Assembly (NCBI RefSeq): GCF_047511655.1
Contig: NC_133394.1
Coordinates: 144,856,343 to 144,920,342 of the forward strand
Source: Castor canadensis
Taxonomy: Eukaryota > Chordata > Mammalia > Rodentia > Castoridae
Length of the DNA stretch: 64,000 nt
Reading direction: 5' to 3'
Shown here: one piece after another, positions 1 to 11,278 of the stretch
Position numbering within the stretch: the first letter of the stretch is position 1
Layout of the letters: every line of letters begins with the position of its first letter
Position numbers and translations under genes: made by a program
The notes under the pieces: generated by a model
The model's input: the letters and a program-made list of their open reading frames with translations, nothing else
Told to the model about the DNA's origin: nothing
Databases searched by the model: none

Positions 1-934
1 TTACCTTTTTTTATTAACGCTCCCACTAATGCCCTTCTCTTAACATGACATATTTTACATTCCTGTACTTCATTAAGTGTCTGTTCATTGTTCAAAGACA
101 TAAATTTTGGGGTGATATTCTGGTCTTCTACATAGCCACGCTGTTGCTCTAGAGGAAAGAGACCCAGTTTGGCAAATAGATGACTCATCTCTGCTCTGAG
201 ACATCACTCTGCTTCAGTAGAAAATGAGCTTAAAGGACACAAGAGAAAAAGCCTGTTGCCAGTAGTCCGTGCTAGAGATAGCCTAAAAGTGGTAACAAGG
301 GAGATTAGAGACACGTATAAGAGCACGTGCAGAGACAAGATGGGAAGCCTTGAATTATGGCTGGGTAAGGGAGCACAACGGGAAGAAAAGCCAGGTTTTC
401 TGGTGTGGTGGATGATGCATTCAGAAGAAATCAGGTACTACAGGAGGAGGAACAACTTTGCAGGAGAAGACTAGGTAAAATAATTGACATGGTTTGGATA
501 TGTTGAGTTTGTACTGCTTTATCAGGCAAGTGGCCTTTTGAGTGACAGGCTGGACACAGAAAAAAACTAGGTTAGGGAGAGGAATGACTAGGGAAAATTG
601 ACATCTAGAAAGCCAAATATAGATTCCTAGACTAAAGAGGAGAAGAGAAAAAAAGAGATGGCAAGAATTGGAGAAAAAAAATAAAAGGTAGCTTTCCAGA
701 GGGTCCATAGCATAGAAGTACCTTGAGAACTTGCCATGTGCCTTCCGGCCCAGGGTTTGTCTTCAGTATACTTGTGTTATTCCCCACTAAGTGCCAGGAA
801 CCATACTGAGGTAGCAACTCTTTACTCTGAAAGAATTCAGAGTTTAGCGGAGGAAATGGTTGGGTCTATCAGGGATAGCATTTGCCTGCAACCAGGGAGA
901 TTTCCTTTGCTTTTATAAACTTTTTAGATAGTGT
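1..934. other. Unassigned AT-rich DNA
   Basis: I see no repeat family, exon-like frame or regulatory cluster here. Short open frames on both strands lack codon structure and are leucine/serine/phenylalanine rich, as expected by chance. Confidence 0.5.
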
Positions 935-1483
935 ACTTTTTAAGTGGTGTAGTGATTATACATTTTTATGGGGTACAATGTGGCATTCCAATATATGTAT
1001 ACAACATGTAATGATCAGATCAGGATAATTGGCATACATATCACTTCAGACATACGCCATTTCTTTGTGTTAGGAACACTCAGAAACCTTGTAATTAGCT
1101 ATTTTGAAATACTCAACTGTTGTCAGCTGGAGTCACCTTACTGTGCGATAGGACATTAGAGGCGTCCCTTACTATCCAGCTGCAACCCTGCGCCTATTAA
1201 TCATCCTCTCTCCATCCCGCCCTTCCCTACACCACTCTATTCTCTCATAAACACCATGCTACTCACTCTGGAATCAGTTTCTACTTCCACATGTAAGTGA
1301 GAACAAGCGATATTTGCCTTTCTGTGGCTAATTTAGTTCACTTAACGTGATGTCTTCTAGACCTAAAGGAAATGATTCCATTTCCTTCAAATAGATAGCC
1401 AGTGGTAGTATTGCTAGATCATGTGATGTCCTATTTCTATTTTTTTGAGGAACTCCAACATTATTTTCAGTAATGCTGTGGAT
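935..1483 (-). mobile_element. Old L1 (L1M-type) 3' end fragment
   Basis: Read on the minus strand this matches the 3' UTR and extreme ORF2 end of an ancient mammalian L1. On the plus strand one sees the antisense of the usual tail: a TGATCAGATCAGG-type stretch near 1014, a segment on lack of activity in the 3' UTR around 1030-1160, then the antisense ORF2 end near 1290-1480 (GAACAAGCGATATTTGCC and the CTAGATCATGTGATG block). Divergence is high and no open frame remains. Confidence 0.8.
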
Positions 1484-1872
1484 CAAATCACCCCTGCTAC
1501 TACTTTCTTATCATCCATTTTTATCAATTATAATGGGTTTCATTATTCAATTTTAATACATGCATATAAAGTATTTTAATCACCTTCACCCCATCATCCT
1601 TGCTCTTCACCCTCCTCCTCTCCCGCTAACTCCATCCCCCAAAAGTTCCCCTTTTACAATCATAACATTTTATTTTTTAAAATTTAGATCCTAAAAAATC
1701 TAAATCTAAATCTAAGATTCTAAAAATATTGCATGAGACAAAGCATGCAATAATTGACTTTGAGTCTGACTTATCTCGCTTAACACGATGATCTCCAGTT
1801 TTGCCAATTTTCCTTCAAACAATGTGATTTCATTCCTCTTTATAGCTCAATAATACATACACAATACCTATC

Positions 1873-1920
1873 TGTGTATGTATGTATGTATGTATGTATG
1901 TATGCATGTATGTATCTATT
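1873..1920. repeat. (TGTA)n microsatellite
   Basis: About ten TGTA/TATG units, with one GCATG interruption, grade into TATC units up to about 1930. It lies inside the old L1. Confidence 0.95.
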
Positions 1921-2428
1921 TATCTATCACACTTTCTTTATCCATCCATTGATTGGTGGGCAACTAGGCTGATTCCAAAGCTTGACTATTGTCACTAGTG
2001 CTGCTATAATCATGGGTATACAGGTATTTCTATTTTATGCTGTTTTATGTTCCTTCAGATATGTACCCAGGAGTGGTATAGGTGGATTATATGGTAGTTC
2101 TATTTTTAGTTTTTTGAGAAATCTCCATACTGATTTCCATAGTGAGTTCTTTTACATTCCTGCCCACTGTGTATAAGAGCTCCTTCCCTCCTCTTTCTGC
2201 CACCATCTTGCCAGCATTTGTCGTTTGTTTTCTTGATGATTGCCATTCTGACTGAGGTTAGATGAAATCTCCATGTCATTTTGATTTGTATTTCCCTTTA
2301 CAGCTGATGATGTTGAGCATTTCTTTATGTTTTTATTTGCCACTTGTATTTCTTCTTTTGAGAACTGTCTGTTCAATTCATTTGCCCATTTCTTAATTGG
2401 ATTATTTGGGGTTTTGGTGTATAATTTT

Positions 2429-2846
2429 GTTTTGTTTTTTCTTTTTCTTTTATTATTCATATGTGCATACAACGCTTGGTTCATTTCTCCCCCCTGCCCC
2501 CACCCGCTCCCTTACCACCCACTCCGCCCCCCTCCCTCTCCCCCCCCACAATACCCAGCAGAAGCTATTTTGCCCTTATTTCTAATTTTGTTGTAGAGAG
2601 AGTATAAGCAATAATAGGAAGGAACAAGGGCTTTTGCTGGTTGAGATAAGGATAGCTATACAGGGCATTGACTCACATTGATTTCCTGTGCGTGGGTGTT
2701 ACCTTCTAGGTTAATTCTTTTTGATCTAACCTTTTCTGTAGTTCCTGGTCCCCTTTTCCTATTGGCCTCAGTTGCTTTTAAGGTATCTGCTTTAGTTTCT
2801 TTGCGCTAAGGGCAACAAATGCTAGCTAATTTTTTAGGTGTCTTAC
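2429..2846 (-). mobile_element. Young L1 3' UTR nested in older L1
   Basis: This is the reverse complement of the L1 3' UTR also present at 9494-9810 and 41969-42458. From the T-run at 2429-2455 (antisense poly-A) it passes the antisense TATGCACATATGAATAATAA end, a C-rich tract (2487-2549; G-rich on the element strand) and the conserved block around 2660, and stops in the TAGCTAATTTTTTAGGTG segment. The surrounding older L1 resumes at about 2847, so this insertion is later. I could not find a convincing target-site duplication. Confidence 0.9.
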
Positions 2847-3047
2847 ATTAATCCTTTGTTCGGTGACTAGCTTGCAAAGATATTCTCCCATTCTGTAGGT
2901 TGTCTCTTCTTTCTGTAATTGTTTTCCTTGATGTGCAGAAGCTTTTTAATTTGATACATTCTTGTTTGTTAATTCACTGCTCTTATTTCCTGAGCAATTA
3001 GAGCACTATTCATTAAGTCATGCCTATATCTGCAAGTATTTTCCCTA

Positions 3048-3338
3048 TAGTAACAAAACCAGTATGGTACTGGCACAAAAACAGACACATAAATCAATGG
3101 TAGAATGGAAGACCCGGCAGCAAATTCACAGAGCTATTGCCGTCTGATTTTTGACAATGGTATGAAAAACATATGCAGAGAAATAATACCTTTTCAACAA
3201 ATAATGTTGGGAGAACTGTATATCCACATGCAAAAGACTAAAACTAGATCCGTATCTCCCACTCTGTATAAAAATAAATTCAAAATGGATCAAAATGTCC
3301 TACAGAAAAGCGTAGGGAAAATGCTTTTCCCTTTATAA
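3048..3338 (+). mobile_element. Inverted 5' segment of the adjacent L1 (ORF2)
   Basis: Plus-strand frames here read as L1 ORF2 downstream of the reverse transcriptase: a stretch on 'TSMVLAQKQTHKSMVEW' followed by 'LIFDNGMKN', '[13 protein letters not shown]' and '[13 protein letters not shown]'. Its sense 3' end near 3320-3335 meets, in ORF2 coordinates, the sense start of the minus-strand part at 3047. The two pieces therefore come from one insertion event with 5' inversion. Confidence 0.85.
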
Positions 3339-3409
3339 TAAATTGGCTTAATTGACCACTTGTTTTTTACTGTTGTTCACAGTCAGAGAAGTTTAACTAG
3401 TATGTACAC

Positions 3410-3505
3410 TCTTCTGCCTTGGTTTTTCCACCTGTAAAATGGAGACAGTAAAACTTGCTACTTACCCTCGGGAGGTTGTGCAGATTAAAGGTGTGAGTCA
3501 GTAAG
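3410..3505 (+). mobile_element. MIR fragment
   Basis: Shows the MIR core order: pyrimidine-rich stretch, CCACCTGTAAAATGGAGA, then a stretch ending in AGATTAAAGG. Old tRNA-derived SINE, no function expected. Confidence 0.75.
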
Positions 3506-3525
3506 ATCTCTCCAGATGCTCGCAT

Positions 3526-3895
3526 AAAAGCTACTGGAAAACTACAAAGTCTCCTTCCCAGTTTTGTCTGTACTTTCAAAAGTCTTTCTTTATATACCAT
3601 AAAACAGCTTTCATCCCACTAGGATGTGCTCCTCCTGTTACTATCTCTGTAACAGTTCAAGGATTACTTCGTGCTTGCTCTGATTCCAAAGCTACCATTT
3701 CCAGATGAAAGCTCTGCTCTCTGGCGTGAGAAGTTGCTATAGGACACAGAGAGATGGTGAGTTTATTACTGCTATGATGCATTATTTTATGATGAGGAAG
3801 TTGGCTCAATTCCTCAGGATGTCACTTGGTTAGCTTTTTAGGGTTAATACACTTTTACTTCAAATTAAAAAAAACATAAAAACCCTACCAATTTC
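3526..3895. other. Unassigned DNA
   Basis: No recognisable repeat or exon-like signal. Confidence 0.4.
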
Positions 3896-3907
3896 AGGGA
3901 ACAGAAA

Positions 3908-4016
3908 GAACTTCTTTCTCTTTCTCTCTTTCTCCTCTTCCTTCTCCTCCTTTTCTTCCTTTTCCGCCTATTCTTCCTTTTCCTTTTCCTCCTTCTCCTT
4001 TCCCCCTTCTTCTTTT
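3908..4016. repeat. Degenerate polypyrimidine (CT/TTCC) tract
   Basis: About 110 bases of CTT, CTC and TTCC units with a single purine interruption near 3966. It abuts the antisense SINE that follows, so it may have grown from the poly-T of that insertion. Confidence 0.85.
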
Positions 4017-4130
4017 AGATACAGTCTTACTGTATATCCAAGGCTGGTCTGGAATTTAGGAGCTTCCTGCCTCAGCATCCAGGGTGCTAGAAGTATACGT
4101 GTGTACTGTTATGTCTGGCTTAGATCTGCT
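4017..4130 (-). mobile_element. B1-like (7SL-derived) SINE, antisense
   Basis: The plus strand shows the antisense of a 7SL-related monomer: ACAGTCTTACTGTATATCCA, AGGCTGGTCTGGAATTTAGG, then CTGCCTCAGCATCCAGGGTG and the TGTGTACTGTTATGTCTGG end. Such monomers are mobilised in trans by L1. Divergent copy. Confidence 0.8.
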
Positions 4131-5063
4131 TCTTATTAGAGCACTTGACAATTACACAAGTATGTATCATAGCAAAAACTGTAGCAACTTATATGTTATT
4201 AATATTTTTTGATTTTTTAAAATACTTATCATTATTAAGAGTATTTGGCAAACATCAACTGTACATGAAGTGAAATATTTCTTATGAAAGCATATATTAA
4301 TTGTACACAGTAAAATCCATTTTTGTAATATGAAAACCTTGTGGCATTAATAAATGCTCACCAGAGAAAATTTGCAAATGCAGAAGTGTAGAGACATAAT
4401 CAAAATATATCAATACAGCCATTCATCACATTTTCATGTATACCATTTTCCTTTGGGTCATAATTATTTCACATATGTTGATATAATTTTTATTCTGTGA
4501 TTTTTTTTCCTTTTTATATTATGTTATAAGTTTATTATCTGTTCCCATTCCAAAACTCAGTCAGTTATAACAATGACCATTTGTGATTACAAATGATTTT
4601 CAGGAGTTTGCTGGAAGTTTTCTCAGTCACTCTGGTCTTAGCTAGTCTTGCTTATAAGTCTGCCACCAGGAGATCTTGGCTGAGCTCTCTTACTTGTTTG
4701 GGTGTTCATAAGGCTCCTACCCATTGTCTTTCATCCTTCTGGCATCCTGGGCTTGTATACATGGAGGTGGCAAGATTCCAACAGAGATAGCGTGGAGTCA
4801 TGAATGACTTGGGTGCAGAGTTGGCACATCATTGCTGCCATCTATTGTCAATGTGACTTATAAGACTGGCCTGGATTCAGTTATGGGGAAGTGGACTCAA
4901 TTTTTGAGTAGGAAGGGATTCCCAAGTCATTTGCAAAGATCATGGACAAAGGGAGGAAGAACAAAATTGCAGCTAGTTTCCTCAATCAACCTAGTACAAC
5001 AAGTACACTACAGTGTGCTTTCATAGACATTTGTAATAACCACATAGTGTTACATTGAGTGTT
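4131..5063. other. Unassigned AT-rich DNA
   Basis: No repeat family identified. Short open frames at 4593-4790 and 4832-5026 show no protein-like composition. Confidence 0.4.
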
Positions 5064-5068
5064 ACCAT

Positions 5069-5457
5069 TTGTATGGTTTGAGTGTGTCTCTTCAAGTTCA
5101 TGTGCTGGAACCTTAATTCCTTAGTGTAACAGTGTTGAGAGTTGTAGGTATTTGACTTATGAAAGAACAGTCCTCCTTAATGGATTAATGCCTTTCTTGA
5201 GTAACTGAGTTTTTGCTGTGGAGAGACTGGATTAATCACCCCAGGAGCAGGTTGTTACAAAGCAAGTCTACACTCATTCTCTTTTTCTTCCATATGTACA
5301 CCATCAGCACAGTGTCTTGGCCAGAAGTCAAGCAGATGCTGATGTCTTGTTTTTGGACTTTCCATCTTCCAGAACCATGAGCTAAAATAAACTTCTTTCC
5401 TTTTAAATGACCCATTCTCAGATATTTTGCTGTAGCAATAGAAAGTAGACTAAGACA
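5069..5457 (+). mobile_element. MaLR (MST-like) solo LTR
   Basis: Begins with a TGTATGGTTTGAGTGTGTC-type LTR start and ends with AGTAGACTAAGACA, the usual MaLR terminus, with an AATAAA-like signal (AAAATAAACTTC near 5383-5394). A 5-bp direct repeat ACCAT lies at 5064-5068 and 5458-5462, matching the target-site length of ERVL/MaLR elements. No internal retroviral sequence is present, so this is a solo LTR left by recombination or an old deletion. Confidence 0.75.
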
Positions 5458-5462
5458 ACCAT

Positions 5463-7524
5463 CACAGATGAAGCTAAACATTCCCATATTTTAAGACAGT
5501 CAGGGTTTTCCTTTTCTTTTCTTTTTCTTTTTTTGCTGGTGCAGCTTTGTGTGGGGAGCAAACCTTTATAAATTGGGGTAATTTAAAAATCTTAATGTGG
5601 GTCCACAAAAGTTAATGCTTTGTTTGACATTTGTATGTAATTTTTATTAACTTTTCATGCTTCCAAAGAACTTTCAAAAAGCTGATACCAGTTGAAGTTC
5701 CATCAGTAGTATCTGAAATGCTCATCTCACCGCTATGCCATTAACATTGAATACTTGGGAAACAGCCTCTGATGAAATAAATAAGGATCCTCAACCTCAG
5801 AGCTGGGCTGATGCAATCAGTACTTACTTAACTGCTGTTGCAGGAATAAAAGGAGAGAGCTAGAGAGAAACAGAGAAACAAGGAGAGGGCTGCAGTCAAA
5901 CAAGTATTGGGGATGATGTCTGCTCTGTTCCCTTTTCAGCTATTCATGACACACATTAGTGTTGACACACTCTGGAAAATTGCACAGTGTGAAAATGTGT
6001 TCCACCTTCTTTGCCTCACTGTTTCCTTAATTAATTTGATCAGAGAGTTCTTGTTTTTGTATCAATTAATACCTTAGAACAACATTCTTGAGGAAATGTG
6101 GGATAATAAAACATAGTTGCTCCTCATGGTGGGAGTTTCAGACACCCTGGTATAGCAGGAGGGAAAGTAAGCACAGTGAAGGTTTTTGGTCATTCCTAAC
6201 ATCACACAAAACTTTATGATAGCCATTCATTTTCCTCTTAGTCATTCATTTTGCAATGAGATAGCCAAGAGATTTTAGACTTTATTTTAAGGAATGCCTT
6301 CTTCACTGATAATAAAATTTTGGTGTTTTTCTACTCTTCTAATTCCTGTAATGAAGCATATCTGATCTTGAGTCTGAGGAGCTTGACCCTTTCTATGACT
6401 TTGCTGCTCTGAGCATGGTCTGCAGATCGTAGCATCAATACCACCTGGAGCTTGGCCACAAGGCAGAGTCTCAGGACCCACCAAGACCTATTGATCAGAG
6501 TCTGATGGATAGAGATGTCTTGGTGGCTCCTGAAAACATAGCAAGTTTATAGGCACAGCTCAGGGTACACCTGTATAACCTAAATGAAGTGTCTTTCTCC
6601 TTACCATTACTTTCTTCTTGGCCTTCCTGGAGTCTGTTTTGGCTGCCACCATCATGCACTGCAAAGAGTTACCTAGGCACATACTGCTGTCATTGCTTTC
6701 AAACTCTGTCCCAAGCAAGGTCACAACTCTGTTCCCTTGCTTCTTTTACACATAATTAGATTTATTGGAAAAATAACAAAATAATAACAGCAAACTATCA
6801 AATACAGAAACAAAGCAAAGGGCAAAGGCATAAAGACATAAAGACCTAAAAACATAAAGACATAAAGACACAGATTCTTCTGCCTGCCATAACACTTGTC
6901 CATGCTTTGGGTCCAGATTCACAAGCCCTGATCCATTCCTAATTCAGTCTTGAGTGACTTGCAGTCTTCCCACAAATGGCTGGTACAGTGGCCCAGGGCT
7001 CTTGTGTAGCTTTGTCTTATCTTTCTACCCCTGATGCTTCCTGGAGAATTTCTCAGAAGTCACATGTTCTGACACCCTAAGATCTTGATTATTTTGTGAT
7101 CAAGAACCAGAGAGATGGTCCACCAGGATTGAAAACTATCCCAGCTCCTTCTACTTTCTGATGTCTTGTTGCTTTGCCAGATGACTAATAGCAGATACCT
7201 ACTCCACCCCTGGCTTTCTTTAAAAGACAGCCTGCCTCAAGCTAACTTACAGGGTAGTTACTTTATTGTGGCAGTTCTCACAGGCCCTGCATTTAGCAAT
7301 CACATGCATCTGTAGCATGGATGTCATTTCTTAATAGCTGCTGGGCCAAGAGTCATTGGTGCAAGGATAAAGACTACTTGGATCTTGGGTGATAGGATGG
7401 GAGGATAGTAGGAGATGGAAGCCACTCAGAGTCACAAAGCACCGGTTAATGACTTTTCATTGAATTTTCTCCCTAAGATGGCAATTTCCAGAAGTATTTA
7501 AAGGAAAGGATCAGAAAGAAACTT
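5463..7524. other. Unassigned DNA, possible L1 scrap at about 5690-5800
   Basis: The stretch near 5690-5800 (AAGTTCCATCAGTAGTATC) resembles an antisense L1 ORF2 end, but is too diverged to be sure. The rest shows no recognised repeat or exon. A short run of near-repeats of CATAAAGAC occurs around 6830-6870. Confidence 0.35.
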
Positions 7525-7645
7525 CCTGGTTGTGCAACTTACTAGCTGTTTGATGTTTGACTATTTATTGAACCCTTCTGTACCACAACTTCCCCATTTA
7601 TGAAAGGAGGATAAAGGTAATTCCTATCTGTTAGACAAGGACTGG
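7525..7645 (+). mobile_element. MIR fragment
   Basis: Order matches MIR: TGTGCAACTTACTAGCTG, then CCACAACTTCCCCATTTATG and AAGGAGGATAAAGGTAATTCC. Confidence 0.8.
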
Positions 7646-7734
7646 CTGTACATTTTGCAGAAAAATGTAGCAGTCCTGTTGAAAAGTTATGAAGAATTTC
7701 AAGATAACTATTTTGAACTCAGGGCCCCTGCACT

Positions 7735-8160
7735 ATTCAGTTTTCAGTCCTGTGAGAAAATACATGAGAGAAACAACTTAGAGGAAGGAAAGATTTATAT
7801 TGGCTCAGGGTTTGAAAGGTTTCAGTCCGTGATAGGTTGGCCCATTATTGTGGGTCTGTAGAGAGGCAGTCATGGCAATGCAGGGCACTATGGAGCAGAA
7901 GTGCTCACCCGCATGGCAGCCAGGATAAGTAGAGAGGAGCACATCTGTGCTACTGGTTTCTTCCTTCTCTCCCTTTTTATTCAGTCTAGCCCTCCAGTCT
8001 ATTGGGAGTTGCTAAACACATTTAGGGCTGATCTTTCTCCTTTAGTTAATCCTCTCTGGCAACATCTTAACAGACACACCCTGAGGTGTGCTTTACTAAT
8101 CCCTTAGGGATTTCTCAATCCAATCATGTTGACATTCAAATTAACCATCATAGCCCCTTG
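7735..8160 (-). mobile_element. LTR-like interspersed repeat, family uncertain
   Basis: Resembles dispersed elements I know from rodents and lagomorphs, read in antisense: GAGAGAAACAACTTAGAGG and GGTTTCAGTCCGTGATAGG near 7765-7835, then ACACCCTGAGGTGTGC and ATTCAAATTAACCATCATAG at 8077-8153. Two different LTR-like pieces may be fused here. No coding remnant. Confidence 0.55.
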
Positions 8161-9060
8161 TGCTGATGACTGGGTTGCATGTCCATTGTGCTATCCTCCT
8201 TAGAGCTGTTAAGATCACTGCTGTATCTAGACATGGTAAGAATTCAATCAATTCTTCTTAATAAAGGCATCGGGGTTATACTTTATTCTATAAATGGAAA
8301 AAATGAGGATCTGGAAACTCAAATGTCTTACTCAACAAGGCCAGAAAGCTGAGTGACTGAGTCTTGACTATACTTGGCTTTGTCTCTAAAGAAAAGGAGC
8401 AGAAATTCCTGAGAAAAAGGGCATGGATGAGAGGAAAGGAACTTTGTCTCTATCTCCTGGAGGTGGAGAGAAGATGGGGACACCTCCCCTCCTGGCTGTG
8501 GAGAGGGCAGGAAGGACAGAGTTACATGTCTCATTTCCGCAGCAACTGGAGATGTTTAGTAGGTCAAAAGAAGAGTTGAGAGGCATTGCCTCAAGGTAAG
8601 TCTGTGTGGAGATCGCAGTATAGCTTTCAGTTTGTTTTGACCAGAGAATTAAGACTGAACCCTGTTCCCAGGCTTATGTTTTCCTAAGCCCTTGAATGAC
8701 TGTCCTAAGTGGAATATCCAGGTTCCTTGCTTTCCCCACTCATCTACCAGGAATCTTCTCTTCTCCTTTGAGCTGTGATGTGTCCTGATCTCCAAAGAGT
8801 GAAATGCAATCTGGAAGAACTCCTGAAGCCTTATCTTCCCCTGAGGAAGAGAGAATTGTTCTTGCCTTCCAATTCAAACTGAAGCATAAGCTCTTCTTTG
8901 GACTCGAGCCTGCCAGCTTTTGGACTGGGACTACAATTGACTTTCCTGAGACTTCAGTTTCCTGACTTGCCCTACCCAACCTGCAGATCCCGAAAATTGC
9001 CAACCTTCATACAAATGTGTGCTATTTTCTTATAAATCTCTTCAGAGAGCTATATATAGA
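8161..9060. other. Unassigned DNA
   Basis: No repeat family identified. Overlapping short open frames at 8328-8586 lie on both strands and look random. A MIR-like scrap (AAATGGAAAAAATGAGGATC) sits near 8292-8311. Confidence 0.35.
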
Positions 9061-9065
9061 TAAAG

Positions 9066-9068
<3 letters not shown>

Positions 9069-9112
<44 letters not shown>
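9069..9112. repeat. (TA)n microsatellite
   Basis: About 21 uninterrupted TA units, ending in CATACATA. It is likely polymorphic in length and self-complementary. Confidence 0.98.
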
Positions 9113-9114
<2 letters not shown>

Positions 9115-9239
9115 CATAAGTGGTGATAATCACAATATCTAGAGTGGAATAAATGAGATAGTGACAATCTTTACGTTCTCCAGCAAACCGTTTCTCAATG
9201 TTAGCTTCTCAGCAAGAACTTATGTGGTAAGTCTTTCAA

Positions 9240-9470
9240 ATTCTACCTCCGTGTACCCTGTACCCAGCACTCATTTTTCCTCTCTATGAATTTTTCTTCT
9301 CAAATGTTTATTATCCTGTGACTTATAATTTACTTATGTTTTGTTTTGTTTTGTTTATTGACTGTCTCCCTGACTGGAATGTGAACACCATGAGAGCAGA
9401 GCATTTGGTCTGTTGTGGTTGTTTAGCTCATAACTGATATTCAATAAATACTCATTGCACAGATGAAAGA
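9240..9470 (+). mobile_element. L2 LINE 3' end
   Basis: Carries the L2 tail signature: TGACTGTCTCCCTGACTGG, ATGTGAACACCATGAGAGCA, CAATAAATACTCATTG. Ancient and non-coding. Confidence 0.85.
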
Positions 9471-9493
9471 ACTTTTCTTAAAAACTAATATGC

Positions 9494-9857
9494 AGATCAA
9501 AAAGAATTAACCTAGAAGGTAACACACACGCACAGGAAATTAATGTGAGTCAACTCCCTGTATAGCTATCCTTATCTTAACTAGCAAAAACCCTTGTTCC
9601 TTCCTATTATTGCTTATACTCTCTCTACAACAAAATTAGAGATAAGGGCAAAATAGTGTCTGCCAGGTATTGAGGGGGTGGGGGGGAGAAGGAGGGGGTG
9701 GAGTGGGTGGTAAGGGAGGGGGTGGGGACAGGGGGGAGAAATGACCCAAGCATTGTATGCACATATGAATAATAAAACAATAAATAAAATAAAATAAAAA
9801 ATAAAAAGAAGGAAGCTATTGCAATAAATGGAAATATTGTAATGTTCAACAATTAAA
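9494..9857 (+). mobile_element. 5'-truncated L1 (3' UTR only) with candidate 3' transduction
   Basis: From 9494 (AGATCAAAAAGAATTAACC) to about 9770 this is the L1 3' UTR shared with 42163-42450. An A-rich tail follows (9768-9810, with AATAAA motifs), then 47 bases that are not L1 (9811-9857) and a second short A-run at 9855-9862. The insertion is bracketed by a 14-base direct repeat, 9480-9493 and 9858-9871, with one A/G difference. Because the repeat lies after the second tail, bases 9811-9857 look like 3' flank carried along from the source locus. The element has no coding capacity. Confidence 0.85.
9672..9738 (+). repeat. G-rich tract of L1 3' UTR
   Basis: Same polypurine block as at 42345-42410, with longer G-runs (up to seven). 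Confidence 0.9.
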
Positions 9858-9871
9858 AAAAACTAGTATGC

Positions 9872-10700
9872 ACTGAGAAATGTTGCCTATTGTGAATGAG
9901 ATGAAAATTATTTTATTAGCCTCTTGCCCTTCCATAAACACACTGCTACCATGTAACTGAACTCCACTCATAAAATGAGATGTTACCCATTTTAAAGATT
10001 CTTCAGAGAACTAGAAGAGCCAGAGTTCCTGGCCCTCAATAAAAGCAAAGCAATTTTAGGGTTTTTGACATTCCTCAAAACTGACCAGTGGAGTCATTCT
10101 TTAGATGTGACTAAAGTGTAATGTCCTTCTAGGACCATTTCTCTTGTTATGATGTAATGGGTGGAGAAGGGAAGAGATTTCATGTATGGAGCAAGCCATA
10201 GAAACACTAGTGACATTTTAACCCCAAAAGAACCTCTTCATTTGCTCTCTTACACCTACCAGGTGAAACTCTTAACATCCCAGATAGGAATAGCCATATC
10301 TTATTATATTCCTCAGATATATTATTTTCAAATGCTGCCAACTGGCAATTCTTTGACAATATGCATTGATAAATAAGACCAGTTTTTATAAGCATAAAGA
10401 AGAAAGCAGATATCTCTTACCCTGTATGGAGCTTAGTGTGGCAGGATGGAGTCCTGCTACAAGGGCTACAAAGTCAGGAGAAATATATCCTGATTGGTAG
10501 GGACATTTTGACATGGATCCTCAGTCAAGAACTAAGAGAGGGGTAGGTGGCTTAGTGTACAATGGTCTTGATCAAGTCTTTCCTTCTTGACTTGCACAGG
10601 AAGAATCTAGGTACCTATGAGTCGCTGTCGAGAAGTGGTAGACACAGACAGATGATCACATGGGGTGGATGAATGGCAATGGGAATTATGCTCATGGTGG
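9872..10700. other. Unassigned DNA
   Basis: No recognised repeat or exon-like signal. Confidence 0.4.
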
Positions 10701-10897
10701 TTGAGCACTCACTGCTCACTGTATGCTGGGCACTCTGATTAATGGTGATCCCATCAACTCCATATTAACTCTAAAAGATCAGTAGGTGCTACTGTAATAA
10801 CAAATTTGCAGACAAGAAATTTGGCCCAGAAGAGATAATGATGGTTATACATCTAATAAGGGAGGGAGCTGGGACTTGAATCTGGTGATTCTGACCC
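10701..10897 (-). mobile_element. MIR fragment
   Basis: Antisense MIR: GAGCACTCACTGCTCACTG, GCACTCTGATTAATGG, AAGAAATTTGGCCCAGAAG, TGGGACTTGAATCTGGTG. Confidence 0.8.
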
Positions 10898-10902
10898 TGC
10901 AT

Positions 10903-11278
10903 TAGTTTGCTAGTAGTGCCATAATAAAATACCACAATCTGAGTGCTTTAAACAATAGAAATGTACTTTCTTATAGTTCTGGAAGTTGGAAGACCAGATC
11001 AAGATGCCAATAGGATTAGTTTCATCTGGGGCCTTTTGAAAATGGCAACCATTTTACTGCCTCTTAACATGGTTGTCATTCCATCATGCACACTGCTGGT
11101 ATCCTTTCATGTGTCTCAATCTCTTCTTATGAGGGCAACAGTCAGGTAGGTAGGTGGTATCCCAACAGCCTCATTTTAATTTATCCCTTTAAAATCTCCT
11201 TTAAATTATGCTTTTAAAGACTCTATTTCTAATTATAGTTACCTTCTGGGGTACTGGGGATGAGGACTTTGTCTTAAT
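10903..11278 (-). mobile_element. MLT1-like LTR (MaLR), truncated
   Basis: Antisense of an MLT1-type LTR: TTAGTTTGCTAGTAGTGCC, then TTCTTATAGTTCTGGAAGTT, GATCAAGATGCCAATAGG and the TAGTTACCTTCTGGGGTACT segment. The final 45 bases or so (the LTR's own start) are missing where the next LTR begins. Confidence 0.8.

Larger units (their letters stand above)
1500..3047 (-). mobile_element. L1 3' portion (ORF2 end plus 3' UTR), minus strand, interrupted
   Basis: The minus strand carries the C-terminal third of L1 ORF2 and its 3' UTR. Antisense landmarks are the loss-of-function ORF2 end around 1930-2420 (ACCCAGGAGTGGTAT and TTTGCCCATTTCTTAATTGG) and, beyond the nested element at 2429-2846, the part around 2850-3047 (CTCCCATTCTGTAGGTTGTC). 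Many stops interrupt the frame. The 5' edge at 3047 abuts a piece of the same ORF2 in the opposite orientation (3048-3338), the layout produced by twin priming. A TGTA microsatellite sits at 1873-1920 within it. Confidence 0.85.

Noticed and set aside
1695..1716. Short AATCTA hexamer run
   Set aside because: Only three units; not telomere-type and no flanking signal.
6830..6870. Repeated CATAAAGAC-like units
   Set aside because: Only about four imperfect short units; too small to be a CRISPR or functional array.
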